IMG/VR virus record: IMGVR_UViG_3300028298_000005
Location: 1 to 64,000 of that record
Strand: one strand, 5' to 3'
Length of the DNA: 64,000 bases
DNA from: a virus
Under the pieces are notes generated by a model. It was not told the DNA's origin. It saw only the letters and a program-made list of their open reading frames with translations, and ran no database searches. Numbering within the stretch: the stretch's first letter is position 1; each line of letters opens with the position of its first letter. A program made the position numbers and the translations under genes. Below are positions 47,343 to 56,073 of the stretch, piece by piece.

Positions 47343-49171
47343 GAAACATAATATTACAAGGAAATGTACTTGAAAGGTTGAAAGATATGGAAACCGGAAG
47401 TGTACACTGCATGATAACTTCGCCACCTTATTACGGAGTTAGAAATTACGGAACAGAGCCGCAGATATGGAAACCGGAAGGATACACTGCATGCGGCGAA
47501 CATGAATTTTATGAAGGGAAAAAGAAACATAATTTAGGCGGATGCAGCAGCAAAAGCACATTGAGAGACATACCCGGACAAAAGGCAAAAGAGAATTGGG
47601 CAAAGGGAGCAAGTTGCGAGCATGAATTTGATACATGTACAATAATAAAAGATAAAGCTCAAAAAGATTTTTCAAAAAGTGGATTGAAGAATGACGGCAG
47701 ACCGGAAGAAAAGAGAATAGCCACAAATGAAAAGTCTAAATATAATCTTCAACTAGCAACAAAAGTTTTAAGCGGTTTTTGTATTAAGTGCGGCGCATGG
47801 AAAGGGGAACTTGGACTTGAACCAACGCCGGAGCTTTACATAGAACATGTTGTACAAATCTTCCGTGAGATAAAAAGAGTATTGCGAAAGGACGGAACGG
47901 CTTGGCTTAACCTTGGAGATAGTTATTGGGGAAGTTGGGGAAATTACGGCGGGCAAAACCGGGGGAACGGAAAGCAGAGAGAAATTATTAACGGCAGTCA
48001 AGCGCCAAACCCCGCGTACGATGGATTAGAAGATTTTATACCACCGACAGCCACTAAACATAATTATTTAAAACCAAAAGATTTAATAGGCATACCGTGG
48101 AGAGTTGCAATAGCTTTGCAGCGAGACGGCTGGTGGTTAAGGAGCGATATAATTTGGAGCAAAAAGAACCCGATGCCCGAGAGTGTAACGGATAGACCAA
48201 CCAAAGCGCATGAGTACATATTTTTACTAACGAAAAGTCAAAAGTATTATTATGATGCAGAAGCCATAAGAGAAGAAGCGGTACGATCAGGCGATACACA
48301 GATATTTGGCGGACAAAAAGCATTGAATAACATTATTGGAGAGAATGACCCACGGTTTAGAAACGGGCATGAACAATGGGGAAGAACACACACACAATTA
48401 TCGGGAAGGAATAAGCGTTCGGTTTGGGAAGTGACCACAACGCCATTTGCAGAGGCGCACTTTGCGACATTTCCCCAAAAGCTGATTGGGCCTTGCATAC
48501 TTGCCGGAACGAGTGAGCACGGTGTTTGTGCGGAGTGCGGGAAGCCGTATGAAAGGATTTTGGAGAAAGTTTCTAAAAGAGATTTCTTGAAAGATGCAGA
48601 CAAACAATATCGAAGCAGAGCAACCGAACATCAAATAATGCCGAAAGATCAACCGAACCGAGGTTCGGTTGATACGCCAAGAGCCGCAAGCGCAACAAAA
48701 TATGACACGGAAAATTCGACTGCCGGAAGGTTGCCAACCTTCCGGCAAGGGGAACGGATGTATAACACAAAATACGCTGATGAATCTCACGGGCAGCAGC
48801 TTAATGCATTTATGAGGGAACAAACCATAGTAGCGGAAAGAGATGAGAGTAGAGTGGAAGCGGAAGCGTTATATCCGGGTGATATTCAGGCACAAAAAGC
48901 GTACATAAATTACGTTCACGAGCACGGACAGTTAAGAAAAACCAAAACAATTGGATGGAAGAAAACTTGCAAGTGTGAAACGGAGAAAGTTAAACCGGCG
49001 ATAGTGCTTGATCCTTTCTTTGGTGCCGGAACAACGGGCTTAGTTGCATTGAGGAGCGGAAGAAATTTTATAGGGATAGAGTTAAACGAAGAATACATAA
49101 AGATCGCAGAGAAAAGATTAGCACCGTTTATGCAAAACTTGTTCAATCAGCAAGAAGAGGAGGCAGCGTAA
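47330..49171 (+). CDS. DNA methyltransferase, SPPY type (N4-cytosine or N6-adenine)
   Basis: 613 residues from ATG 47330; TTG 47339 or TTG 47318 are other possible starts. Catalytic SPPY (ITSPPYYGVRNYG) is near residue 31, and the S-adenosylmethionine motif I comes last (VLDPFFGAGTTGLVAL), with NLGDSYWG and RPTKAHEYIFLLTKS between, i.e. a beta-type circularly permuted order. A Cys-containing insert (about 55-150: CGEHEF, CEHEF, FCIKCGAWKGE) and a second (HGVCAECGKPYE) look like zinc-binding target-recognition parts. It is unusually long for the family. No partner endonuclease is seen. Confidence 0.88.
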   Translation: MQVLRNIILQGNVLERLKDMETGSVHCMITSPPYYGVRNYGTEPQIWKPEGYTACGEHEFYEGKKKHNLGGCSSKSTLRDIPGQKAKENWAKGASCEHEFDTCTIIKDKAQKDFSKSGLKNDGRPEEKRIATNEKSKYNLQLATKVLSGFCIKCGAWKGELGLEPTPELYIEHVVQIFREIKRVLRKDGTAWLNLGDSYWGSWGNYGGQNRGNGKQREIINGSQAPNPAYDGLEDFIPPTATKHNYLKPKDLIGIPWRVAIALQRDGWWLRSDIIWSKKNPMPESVTDRPTKAHEYIFLLTKSQKYYYDAEAIREEAVRSGDTQIFGGQKALNNIIGENDPRFRNGHEQWGRTHTQLSGRNKRSVWEVTTTPFAEAHFATFPQKLIGPCILAGTSEHGVCAECGKPYERILEKVSKRDFLKDADKQYRSRATEHQIMPKDQPNRGSVDTPRAASATKYDTENSTAGRLPTFRQGERMYNTKYADESHGQQLNAFMREQTIVAERDESRVEAEALYPGDIQAQKAYINYVHEHGQLRKTKTIGWKKTCKCETEKVKPAIVLDPFFGAGTTGLVALRSGRNFIGIELNEEYIKIAEKRLAPFMQNLFNQQEEEAA

Positions 49172-49623
49172 TGGGCAGATTTACGGGATGGACGGGAGCA
49201 GCAGTTGTAAAATTGGAAATTAGTAGAAATAGTGGAGGTAAACCGGGATTTGCTATTTCAAAAAAAGGGAAAAGAGATGATTTGGGAATTTATGTTCGTT
49301 CTACATGGGAAGCTAATTATGCGAGATATTTGAATTGGTTGGTTAAGCTGAAAGAGATAATAAGTTGGAAATATGAAAAGAAAACATTCGAGTTCCCCGT
49401 AAAAAAGGGAACTCGGTTTTATACTCCAGATTTCGAAGTGCTTACTAAAAACAACCAAATAGAATATCATGAAGTTAAAGGTTACATGACACAAAAGGGA
49501 CAAACAGCATTAAACAGGATGAGTAAATATTATCCGCAAATCAAAATAATAATGGTGCAAAAGAAGGAATATGAAGCGATAGCCAAAATAAAAAATCTTA
49601 TTGATGGTTGGGAGAGAGGCTGA
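49171..49623 (+). CDS. PD-(D/E)XK endonuclease-like protein (DUF1064-like)
   Basis: 150 residues, start on the last base of the methyltransferase stop. RSTWEANYARYLNWL, WKYEKKTFEFPV, RFYTPDFEVL and YHEVKGYM give the PD-(E)xK active site (TPDF ... EVK) of phage DUF1064-type and Vsr/TnsA-like nucleases. It may be a resolvase, mismatch or DNA-repair nuclease. A restriction partner of the adjacent methyltransferase cannot be excluded. Confidence 0.8.
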   Translation: MGRFTGWTGAAVVKLEISRNSGGKPGFAISKKGKRDDLGIYVRSTWEANYARYLNWLVKLKEIISWKYEKKTFEFPVKKGTRFYTPDFEVLTKNNQIEYHEVKGYMTQKGQTALNRMSKYYPQIKIIMVQKKEYEAIAKIKNLIDGWERG

Positions 49624-49968
49624 TTGAAAAGCGATAGTGATAGCGATGTCTTGTTTTATCGGATAAAGAATGTTGCTTTGCAAAATCCGCAGCGGGATGA
49701 AGAGTTTAAGGATTTAGTGAGAGAGCAAATACCGGGAAGTGAATTCCATCATGTGTTTACAAGTACGGTAGGGCTAAAGAGCACGGATTTATTGGGTGTA
49801 GCGGTAAGGACGGAAGATCATAACGAAAACCAAACGAACCGTGATTGGCTGATTGAGAAGATACCGGGAGCAATAAGGAATTTAATTTTATATGTGATCA
49901 AACTGAAGAAGGAAATTATTCAATTAAGAAAGGAGCTGAGTGATGAGCGTAAAAAATCCATTGGGTGA
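49624..49968 (+). CDS. Small protein, unknown
   Basis: 114 residues from TTG 49624, the first codon after the previous stop, so coupled. Middle part extended (STVGLKSTDLLGVAVRTEDH); C-terminal 40 residues form a charged helix (IKLKKEIIQLRKELSDERKK). Function unknown. Confidence 0.55.
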   Translation: MKSDSDSDVLFYRIKNVALQNPQRDEEFKDLVREQIPGSEFHHVFTSTVGLKSTDLLGVAVRTEDHNENQTNRDWLIEKIPGAIRNLILYVIKLKKEIIQLRKELSDERKKSIG

Positions 49969-50191
49969 AATAATAAGTGATGAGCAATTTGAACAATTAA
50001 TGAACGAGGGGTTGTTAAACCCTATGCGCGTAAGGGATAGAACGATAAAGGCAAGGTATGACGAAATGAGGATAGGTAAACCGTTGTCCTCCGATAAGTG
50101 CATTGAGAAAATCCGGGATGAGGAATATCCTTATCTAACTTTTGAAACAATTAGAAAGATAGTGATGTGCAGATGGAAAAAGAGAAATTAA
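49943..50191 (+). CDS. Small protein, unknown
   Basis: 82 residues from ATG 49943, chosen because AGGAG lies 7 bases before it; a GTG at 49940 is also in frame. It overlaps the previous gene by 26 bases. Charged helical composition with a terminal basic aromatic stretch. HTH-like packing is possible at ISDEQFEQLMNEGLLNPMRV. Unknown. Confidence 0.55.
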   Translation: MSVKNPLGEIISDEQFEQLMNEGLLNPMRVRDRTIKARYDEMRIGKPLSSDKCIEKIRDEEYPYLTFETIRKIVMCRWKKRN

Positions 50192-50658
50192 AAAATATAG
50201 ATCCGGAAATGATTTTAGAGGAAGCCATAGAGATAGCTGAAGGGCTAGCTTGCGGTTATAGCAATGAAAGCGGGGACGCTATGAGCACTTACCTTAGTGT
50301 GCTGGTTACTTATCTAGCACGTTTGCCGAAGATGGAAGCAGATGCAGAATACTTAATGAATTACGCGAAAGGGGATAAGGCAGACAAGGAGGCAAGCAAA
50401 GCGAAGAAAGATCAGATAAGCGCAACGCTGTTTAAGGAAGTGATGGGAGGAGAGGTTTCAACATTTACGCGGATATACAGTTTCGTGCATAGGTTAAACT
50501 CAAACATAATTGAGATACAAAAATCTGTAATAACGCAGTTGAGTTATCTAAAGTCAACGATGCCAAAAAACATAAACGAAGGTGAACTGGTGAAGAAGAT
50601 TGAGAGCTTAACGCGGGAAGTTTCGGCACTAAAGAAGTGGAAAGAAGAAGTGCTTTAA
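50167..50658 (+). CDS. Helical phage protein
   Basis: 163 residues from GTG 50167 (ATG 50173 possible), overlapping the previous gene by 25 bases. Almost all helical: AIEIAEGLACGYSNESGD, YLSVLVTYLARLPKMEADA, and a C-terminal coiled coil. Spacing and position before the portal resemble head-assembly accessory proteins, but this is only a guess. Confidence 0.58.
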   Translation: MQMEKEKLKNIDPEMILEEAIEIAEGLACGYSNESGDAMSTYLSVLVTYLARLPKMEADAEYLMNYAKGDKADKEASKAKKDQISATLFKEVMGGEVSTFTRIYSFVHRLNSNIIEIQKSVITQLSYLKSTMPKNINEGELVKKIESLTREVSALKKWKEEVL

Positions 50659-50659
50659 T

Positions 50660-50708
50660 AATTAGGAATTAGGAATTAGGAATTAGGAATTAGGAATTAG
50701 GAATTAGG
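50660..50708 (+). repeat. AATTAGG heptamer array, seven perfect units
   Basis: The largest array in the window. It begins 1 base after a TAA stop and its last unit plus AG gives AGGAG 10 bases before ATG 50721. Seven perfect copies suggest recent expansion. Confidence 0.95.
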
Positions 50709-50720
50709 AGAAAAAATAAA

Positions 50721-50939
50721 ATGTGTGTAACAGTTTATAAAGGGAAGGAAGTAATTGGGACGGTAGGGGAGTTGAAAAAGGGATTCCCGGGTGTACCGTT
50801 AATTATTTATAAAGAATATAGTGAGGTTAAGGACGAACAATGTTTGTGCCCGATTGACTTGGACCAAATGTTTAAGGGCGCGGGGATAAGGTTTGAATAT
50901 GATTATGATTATTTCATCTTAAATGAAAGTGAACAATGA
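50721..50939 (+). CDS. Small protein after the heptamer array
   Basis: 72 residues, basic and Gly/Val-rich start then an acidic YDYDYFIL end. Ribosome site supplied by the array. Overlaps the next ATG (ATGA). Function unknown. Confidence 0.58.
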   Translation: MCVTVYKGKEVIGTVGELKKGFPGVPLIIYKEYSEVKDEQCLCPIDLDQMFKGAGIRFEYDYDYFILNESEQ

Positions 50940-51124
50940 AAAAGAAAGATCAAGAACCGGTTTATTTGATGTTTGATGCAAAGAATAAGCTGTATGTAGC
51001 TTCGTTGGGGCATACGACCCAGGCGAAGTATGGAAGAAGGTTTACGGAAGCGGGAGTAAAGAAGTTTATGAAAAAGCATCCAGGAGATGAGAAAAAGCCG
51101 ATAGCTGAAGACGTGGAGCAATAA
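50936..51124 (+). CDS. Small protein, unknown
   Basis: 62 residues, basic, with MFDAKNKLYVASLGHTTQ and a Lys-rich helix toward the C-terminus. Coupled to the preceding gene. No family recognised. Confidence 0.55.
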   Translation: MKKKDQEPVYLMFDAKNKLYVASLGHTTQAKYGRRFTEAGVKKFMKKHPGDEKKPIAEDVEQ

Positions 51125-51126
51125 CC

Positions 51127-51429
51127 ATGAAAATAAACGGTGAAGATGTAAATGTTTTGGAGGAAGGGAAAGAACAATTAACGGATGAAACGGTAGCGAA
51201 GTTTTTTGTGATAAAGAAATTATTCCAGGAGAAGAGATTACCGCCGCACGACAGCAATTATGTGAAATATTTTCTCGAAATGTATAAGATCGGGTTTGAT
51301 GTTGAGGAAATGGTTGAGTTCCGAAGTTTTTGTGAGGAGGATTTTGCTGATTGGAAGCGAACACAAATAGCTGAGGATTTTGCGCGGGGGGCTTCGTTTG
51401 TAAATTTAAAAGAATTAGGGCTTGAGTAA
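51127..51429 (+). CDS. Small protein, unknown
   Basis: 100 residues, acidic helical (DEEVAKFFVIKKLFQEKRL-type pattern; FLEMYKIGFDVEEMVEFRS). A TCCGCCAGAGGCGGA palindrome starts 1 base after its stop. Unknown function. Confidence 0.55.
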   Translation: MKINGEDVNVLEEGKEQLTDETVAKFFVIKKLFQEKRLPPHDSNYVKYFLEMYKIGFDVEEMVEFRSFCEEDFADWKRTQIAEDFARGASFVNLKELGLE

Positions 51430-51430
51430 T

Positions 51431-51445
51431 TCCGCCAGAGGCGGA
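51431..51445. repeat. TCCGCCAGAGGCGGA palindrome, copy 2
   Basis: Identical to 41639-41653, again in an intergenic gap immediately after a stop codon and without a following U-run. Confidence 0.8.
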
Positions 51446-51461
51446 CACGTAGGGAGTAGGA

Positions 51462-51530
51462 ATGAAAACAGAAAGCATAATTGAGCAGACTAAGAAATTC
51501 CGAATAATATTTAACGGAATAAAAAGATGA
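51462..51530 (+). CDS. Possible 22-residue coupled peptide
   Basis: Reads MKTESIIEQTKKFRIIFNG then IKR, with GGAG 7 bases upstream, and its TGA overlaps the next ATG (ATGA). It could be a leader peptide for translational coupling. Very short, so uncertain. Confidence 0.35.
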   Translation: MKTESIIEQTKKFRIIFNGIKR

Positions 51531-51832
51531 GAGAGTTTATTATTTGTGCGGCGATACATTTTAAGGACGGAGTGAAACGTGAACACCAGCCGAAGAATAT
51601 TGAGAGCGGGATTGTAGTGACCGGGAGAAGGCATCATAATTGTTATTTCACCGTGTTTATGTTAAGTGGGGAAAGGTGGAACGCGGTTGAGCATGTTCAG
51701 GGGTTTTTAACTTCCTTGGATAGGTTTGTAACTAGGGCTGAAGGATACGAGATAGCAAAACGGGAAGGACAATTGTTTAGCGGGATGTTGCATGATGATA
51801 AACCGATACTTATTAGTGAGGAGTTGTATTAA
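51527..51832 (+). CDS. Small protein, unknown
   Basis: 101 residues. The sequence FIICAAIHFKDGVKREHQP and GIVVTGRRHHNCYF, with several His/Cys residues, has an ordered alpha/beta look and ends GMLHDDKPILISEELY. Such proteins are common hypothetical phage genes. Function unknown. Confidence 0.6.
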   Translation: MREFIICAAIHFKDGVKREHQPKNIESGIVVTGRRHHNCYFTVFMLSGERWNAVEHVQGFLTSLDRFVTRAEGYEIAKREGQLFSGMLHDDKPILISEELY

Positions 51833-51833
51833 A

Positions 51834-52352
51834 ATGAAGGATAAAATAACAACGCTTGAAATAGAGGCGAGATTAGCCGGGCATTTTAATTACCGGCAGA
51901 ATTTAATTGTACCAAATATTTCTTGGGGGATGAATATACATGAGTGTGATTTGTTGATAGTTACTAAAAGCGGATATGCGACTGAGGTTGAAATTAAAAT
52001 AAGTAAGGGAGATCTGAAAAAAGATGCAGAGAAGAAGCATAACCACGAAGATAGATATAACAGGATAAGGCGATTGTATTTTGCAATCCCGGAAAGTTTG
52101 ACGGATTGTATAGAGTTTATCCCGGAACGAGCGGAGATAATAGTTCTAAGTAGGGGCAAGAATTATGGAGAGGATTATCTTTATTGTAGGGTGTTAAGGG
52201 AGGCCAGGGTTAATAATACTTGCAAAAAGTTTACTGATGAGGAACGATTTAATGTTGCAAGATTGGGAACAATGAGAATCTGGGGATTGAAAAGAAAGAT
52301 AATTACAGCGAGGAAGAAAGAAAAAGTTAAAATAGGAGATAGAACAACATGA
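51834..52352 (+). CDS. MmcB-like PD-(D/E)XK nuclease-fold protein
   Basis: 172 residues from ATG 51834 with GGAG 10 bases upstream; the frame opens earlier but overlaps the previous gene. MNIHECDLLIVTKSGYATEV and EIKISKGDLKKD give a D-x(n)-E-x-K active-site pattern; RYNRIRRLYFAIPESL and RAEIIVLS fit the MmcB/restriction-like fold. Likely DNA-repair or structure-specific nuclease. Overlaps the next gene by 4 bases. Confidence 0.72.
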   Translation: MKDKITTLEIEARLAGHFNYRQNLIVPNISWGMNIHECDLLIVTKSGYATEVEIKISKGDLKKDAEKKHNHEDRYNRIRRLYFAIPESLTDCIEFIPERAEIIVLSRGKNYGEDYLYCRVLREARVNNTCKKFTDEERFNVARLGTMRIWGLKRKIITARKKEKVKIGDRTT

Positions 52353-52636
52353 ACAAAAAGATAAAAAGAGTTGAGGAACTAGGGGTTAATGGTTGTACGG
52401 AAGCGATGCACAATAGGGCTATGGAGCTTAAGGCCGAATTAATTAAACGGCTTACTGAGTTGGAGAAAATTAAGAAAAAATCATTGTTGGGAAGGATACT
52501 CTGTCTATTTGGGCTACATTCTTATAGTGAGGAGTATGCCGGATTATTGAACAGGAAATGTAAACGTTGTAGTAAAATAACCCAAGGGAAGCAGGATACT
52601 TATGATTTGAAAGGAATTAAGATTAAGAAGGGTTGA
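52349..52636 (+). CDS. Small zinc-binding protein
   Basis: 95 residues. Helical N-terminus; the C-terminal half has LCLFGLHSY and LNRKCKRCSKIT, a CLFGxH...CxRC pattern of small zinc-binding phage proteins. Coupled to the nuclease gene. Function unknown. After it a 76-base gap holds the promoter-like motif. Confidence 0.6.
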   Translation: MNKKIKRVEELGVNGCTEAMHNRAMELKAELIKRLTELEKIKKKSLLGRILCLFGLHSYSEEYAGLLNRKCKRCSKITQGKQDTYDLKGIKIKKG

Positions 52637-52688
52637 ATAAGTTGAATATTCAACCCTAAAAATTAGAAATAAATAAGTAAATCGGATT

Positions 52689-52699
52689 GTTAATACATA
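52689..52699 (+). promoter_or_regulatory. GTTAATACATA, recurrent motif copy before portal
   Basis: Only 13 bases before the portal ATG and 52 bases after the previous stop. The portal lacks an AGGAG at optimal distance except AGGAAC just after the motif, so a very short leader is implied if this is a promoter. Confidence 0.5.
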
Positions 52700-52712
52700 G
52701 GAACTCTAAACC

Positions 52713-54530
52713 ATGAACATTTTTTTAGATAAAACCGGACAACCCCAAGCGCAAAATACGGAAAAGCATATTTTAAGCACAGAAGAAATGCTTGACGATA
52801 TTTTGCAAGACGACCAGCTGCAGAAACAACTGAATGAGCAGAGTAAGGCGGGCGGGATTGTTTTACCTCTTGCTGAAGAAATGATTTCGACGTTACAAGA
52901 AATTGAAGGGCTTAATTTTGACTATGCAGGGCAACAAAAAATTATTAACTGGGAAAACCAGGACGTTCCATACCGTGTGTTAAGAAAGGCAGGAAATACG
53001 GAGGCGGGGAGACTTGTTAAGAACCATCGCCGGTTAGGTTTAACGCAGTATGGGCGGACACCAAAATCAGACGGGATACAACGAGGGGCAAAATTAGTTT
53101 TTAGTGATCCGGATTATTCCCCCACAAAAGAGGAAAAATTAAAGCTAAGGATTTGGGAGGATAAGATTTTTAAGAATTTCTTTTTCCCGGCAAACGACCG
53201 TTGGGCGAATTTTGCCAAGTTTATAGGAAATGCTTATGAAGATTGGTTTGACCTGGACGATATAACGGCTGAGATACGGAGGGACGGGCTTGGAGACCCA
53301 CTAGCGGTACATTTACAAGATCCGATAATTTATAAGCCGGTATTAAAGAAAAGCAGAGTTTACCCAAATTGGAGAGGGGAGGAGGATTATCTAAACCCTT
53401 ACATTGAAGATTGGGAAGCGATGGTAACGGGTAAGAGAGCTTTTATTGATGAAGACGAAGTGCCGCTTGAACCGGATTATGTTTTGCATTATAACAATAT
53501 GCGGCTAGGAGCAACTACTGATTATCATGTAAGGAAATTCCACTTTTTTACCCGTAGTGATTTTAGATTTGCACAGCGCGGGTACGGGATAGTTGAACAA
53601 TCCATTTCAATTCTAACATACATAATTAATGCGTTAAAAATGAATGCCAGCAATTTTATGAATAATAAATTGCCGAAGGGGTTTGTATTATTCACCGGAG
53701 GCGGAATTGGGGCAATGCAGCTTGAAAAATTGAAGAAGATAATGAGCGCATACATGGGAGGACTTGCTCCAAACCGTTTCCCGATTCTTGGACTGAATAG
53801 CGAAAAGGGAGATGGTAAATGGGTGGGAATAGGTGGGAACAGCCGCGAGATGGAATACCACCTTTGGATTACTCTTCTATTTTCGATCTTTTGCCGGTTG
53901 AGTGGAACAGATCCGCGGGAAGTGAGTTTAGGGGCTCATTCAGACGCGATAAGACCGCAAAGTATAGGGGAAAAGAGCGCGGACGGTGTTGTAAATGAGA
54001 ATAAGGATATGGGGGAAAGAACATTTCTTATCCATCTAAAAGATTCACTGAATGCTACCGATAAATACGGTTTGAATTTATTCCAACAAATTACAAAGAT
54101 GAGAGTTGAGCTGGATTTTGCCGGATTTGAGATTGAGGATAAGAAACTTAAGCAGGAGATTACAAAAGGATACTTACAGACAAGTAAATCAATAAACGAT
54201 GTTTTAGCGGAAGAGGATAAGGAGAAATATACTTTAATGATTGATGAGGATACAAACCTCTTTGATATCCCGGCAGCTAATTGTGAAGTAGTTAAAAGTG
54301 TAATACAATTTAAGCTAAATGCCTTTGCACAAAAGCAGGCCGCCGAACAGCAGCAAGCCGCCGAACAGCAGCAAGCCGCAATGGGTGGAGGGATGCCAGG
54401 ACAGCCGGGAGCGGGACCAGGTGAGGAAGGTGATCAGAACGGGGAGGGATTAACTGAAGACGATAAAGCATTAATTGAAAAATATAAAGGAGCAAGTAAT
54501 GTTGAGATTGATAAGGAATTAAAGCAATGA
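52713..54530 (+). CDS. Portal protein
   Basis: 605 residues. N-terminal acidic/helical part, wing-like region with WFDLDDITAEIRRDGLG, LHYNNMRLGAT, then SDFRFAQRGYGIVEQSISIL, LSGTDPREVSLG and NENKDMGERTFL, the stem and crown pattern of phage portals. The C-terminus is Gln/Ala-rich with two identical 18-base units (54339-54374) and a Gly/Pro tail. It forms the dodecameric DNA channel of the head. Position between the terminase and MuF-like genes agrees. Confidence 0.83.
   Translation: MNIFLDKTGQPQAQNTEKHILSTEEMLDDILQDDQLQKQLNEQSKAGGIVLPLAEEMISTLQEIEGLNFDYAGQQKIINWENQDVPYRVLRKAGNTEAGRLVKNHRRLGLTQYGRTPKSDGIQRGAKLVFSDPDYSPTKEEKLKLRIWEDKIFKNFFFPANDRWANFAKFIGNAYEDWFDLDDITAEIRRDGLGDPLAVHLQDPIIYKPVLKKSRVYPNWRGEEDYLNPYIEDWEAMVTGKRAFIDEDEVPLEPDYVLHYNNMRLGATTDYHVRKFHFFTRSDFRFAQRGYGIVEQSISILTYIINALKMNASNFMNNKLPKGFVLFTGGGIGAMQLEKLKKIMSAYMGGLAPNRFPILGLNSEKGDGKWVGIGGNSREMEYHLWITLLFSIFCRLSGTDPREVSLGAHSDAIRPQSIGEKSADGVVNENKDMGERTFLIHLKDSLNATDKYGLNLFQQITKMRVELDFAGFEIEDKKLKQEITKGYLQTSKSINDVLAEEDKEKYTLMIDEDTNLFDIPAANCEVVKSVIQFKLNAFAQKQAAEQQQAAEQQQAAMGGGMPGQPGAGPGEEGDQNGEGLTEDDKALIEKYKGASNVEIDKELKQ
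54339..54374 (+). repeat. Two 18-base units in the portal tail
   Basis: Two perfect copies of GCCGCCGAACAGCAGCAA encode AAEQQQ twice. A slippage-prone tandem repeat in a low-complexity, probably unstructured region. Confidence 0.85.
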
Positions 54531-54814
54531 TAAAAATTAAAATGTGGGGGCAGACAGTATTAGAAATAGAGGGGATTGAAACGAAAGGGACAGTAAACAA
54601 TTTCCACTACCGGGATTGTGTTTTCGGGCAGCCGATAATTGTAACGATGAAAAGCGAGGGGACAACAGCACAACGGGAGATAAAAAGAGAGACGATATCC
54701 GAAGAAAAGTATCTTGGTATGGTAAAGGACGTTGCGAACAAGACTGGATTTGACCCAAGTGAAGTTGAGTGGATTTTAAGAGAGGCTGAGGGTTATTTAG
54801 GAGGAGCATCATAA
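54527..54814 (+). CDS. Small head-operon protein
   Basis: 95 residues overlapping the portal stop by 4 bases. Beta-type first half (MWGQTVLEIEGIETKGTVNN), helical second half. Placed between portal and MuF-like genes, where small head accessory proteins occur. Overlaps the next ATG by one base. Unknown. Confidence 0.6.
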   Translation: MIKIKMWGQTVLEIEGIETKGTVNNFHYRDCVFGQPIIVTMKSEGTTAQREIKRETISEEKYLGMVKDVANKTGFDPSEVEWILREAEGYLGGAS

Positions 54815-55866
54815 TGCTGATTTCGCCGTTAGACGGGAAAATATTGCATCTAAAAGAACTCGGGATGATTGAGGATATACTTTTTAACGAAGTAGTTTCA
54901 CCGGATGAATTTTATAGAGAGCTAACATCATTTCTAAAGAAGAATTACGATCTTGATAATAGGGCAATGTTTACTACCCAGGAACTTGAGCAAGTTGATT
55001 CCTTTATTAAAAATTATTTCACTACAAAAATAAACGAAGCTAAGATATGGCTTTTACGCGCTTATGTGATGGGACGGTATTTAGCGCATACTGATTTAAC
55101 CGGAAACATCTTCAGGCTTGGAAATTTAAGCAGCTTACCAAAGTATGTAACAGACGCGGCAAAGCAATACGGCTTAAGCATTGAGGAGGCAATGGCATTA
55201 CAGCAGGCAGTAGAGGAAAGCGCCGTGCTGATGACAAACACAACGCAGAGCACAATCCAGACGATACGAGAAGCACTTGTAGAAAATGTTAAGACACAAG
55301 GGGACGGGAAAAAGTTAATTGGAAAGTTGCGGGAACTTTGCAAGGATGATGTTGGAGAAATTAATCGGGATTGGAAAAGGGTTAGCATTACGGAAGCCAA
55401 TTACATTTTTAACAACGGTTATATATCAATGCAGGAAGAGGGCGCTTATGTTGTTGGGCTGAGTATGCCGGATGCCTGCGGGTTTTGTGCGACTGAAATT
55501 AATGGGCAAGTTTTTAAAGTAAGAAAAGATATTCCGCCAGATTACACAACTATGAAGGGGGCAGAGTATGAGAAGTGGGCAAAGGTTTGGGAGACTGAAA
55601 TTTGGGTAGGGAAAAACAATTACGGCAGAAGTACGAGCATTCGGAAACGGATTGACAAGAACCGCGGGAACAAGGAAGATAATTTACGAGAGAAAGAACA
55701 TCACGAACATTCGATGCCAACTTGTCCCGCACACCCAGAATGTCATTGTAGATGGGTTAGTATAAAACCTAAATTTATGTGGATAGATGAGCATGGGCAA
55801 ATGAGAGCGCGGGTTGAGGATGAGGATGCTTGGCAGGAATGGTATGAGGAAACAATTACGAATTAG
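54814..55866 (+). CDS. MuF/SPP1-gp7-like head morphogenesis protein
   Basis: 350 residues. Helical N-terminal part; residues about 180-350 hold the MuF-type core: ITEANYIFNNGYI, DACGFCATEINGQVF (Cys pair), and MPTCPAHPECHCRWVSI, the characteristic terminal Cys/His cluster of the family. It lies directly after the portal, as in Mu and SPP1, and is ejected or involved in early DNA entry in those phages. Last codons (ITN) and stop come from the heptamer array. Confidence 0.83.
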   Translation: MLISPLDGKILHLKELGMIEDILFNEVVSPDEFYRELTSFLKKNYDLDNRAMFTTQELEQVDSFIKNYFTTKINEAKIWLLRAYVMGRYLAHTDLTGNIFRLGNLSSLPKYVTDAAKQYGLSIEEAMALQQAVEESAVLMTNTTQSTIQTIREALVENVKTQGDGKKLIGKLRELCKDDVGEINRDWKRVSITEANYIFNNGYISMQEEGAYVVGLSMPDACGFCATEINGQVFKVRKDIPPDYTTMKGAEYEKWAKVWETEIWVGKNNYGRSTSIRKRIDKNRGNKEDNLREKEHHEHSMPTCPAHPECHCRWVSIKPKFMWIDEHGQMRARVEDEDAWQEWYEETITN

Positions 55867-55888
55867 GAATTAGGAATTAGGAATTAGG
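55854..55888 (+). repeat. AATTAGG heptamer array, five units (first AATTACG)
   Basis: One AATTACG and four AATTAGG units. They encode the last residues and TAG stop of the MuF-like gene, and the end plus AG forms AGGAG 10 bases before ATG 55900. Confidence 0.92.
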
Positions 55889-55899
55889 AGAAAATAATA

Positions 55900-56073
55900 A
55901 TGAAAGATTTGATTGAAAAAGTAAAAGTATTTTTAAGCGGATTGCTCCCAAATAAGGCGGAGAAGAAAAGGCCCGTTATAATTAAAAAGATTGAACCAGG
56001 CGCGGCAAAGAAAAAGAAAGTAGTTAAGAAAACGGTAGTGCATATAAAGTTAAAAGGAAAGGGACGAAAATGA
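55900..56073 (+). CDS. Small, very basic protein
   Basis: 57 residues: a helical start (KDLIEKVKVFLSGLLP) then a Lys-rich tail (AAKKKKVVKKTVVHIKLK). It follows the heptamer array's AGGAG and overlaps the next start (ATGA). Its charge suggests binding to DNA or the membrane surface. Real by spacing; unknown function. Confidence 0.6.
   Translation: MKDLIEKVKVFLSGLLPNKAEKKRPVIIKKIEPGAAKKKKVVKKTVVHIKLKGKGRK

Noticed and set aside
49171-49623. Restriction partner of the SPPY methyltransferase
   Set aside because: The nuclease matches the phage DUF1064-like family, which occurs without methyltransferases; adjacency alone is insufficient.
50660-50708. CRISPR array
   Set aside because: The repeats are 7-base head-to-tail units without spacers, next to no cas gene.
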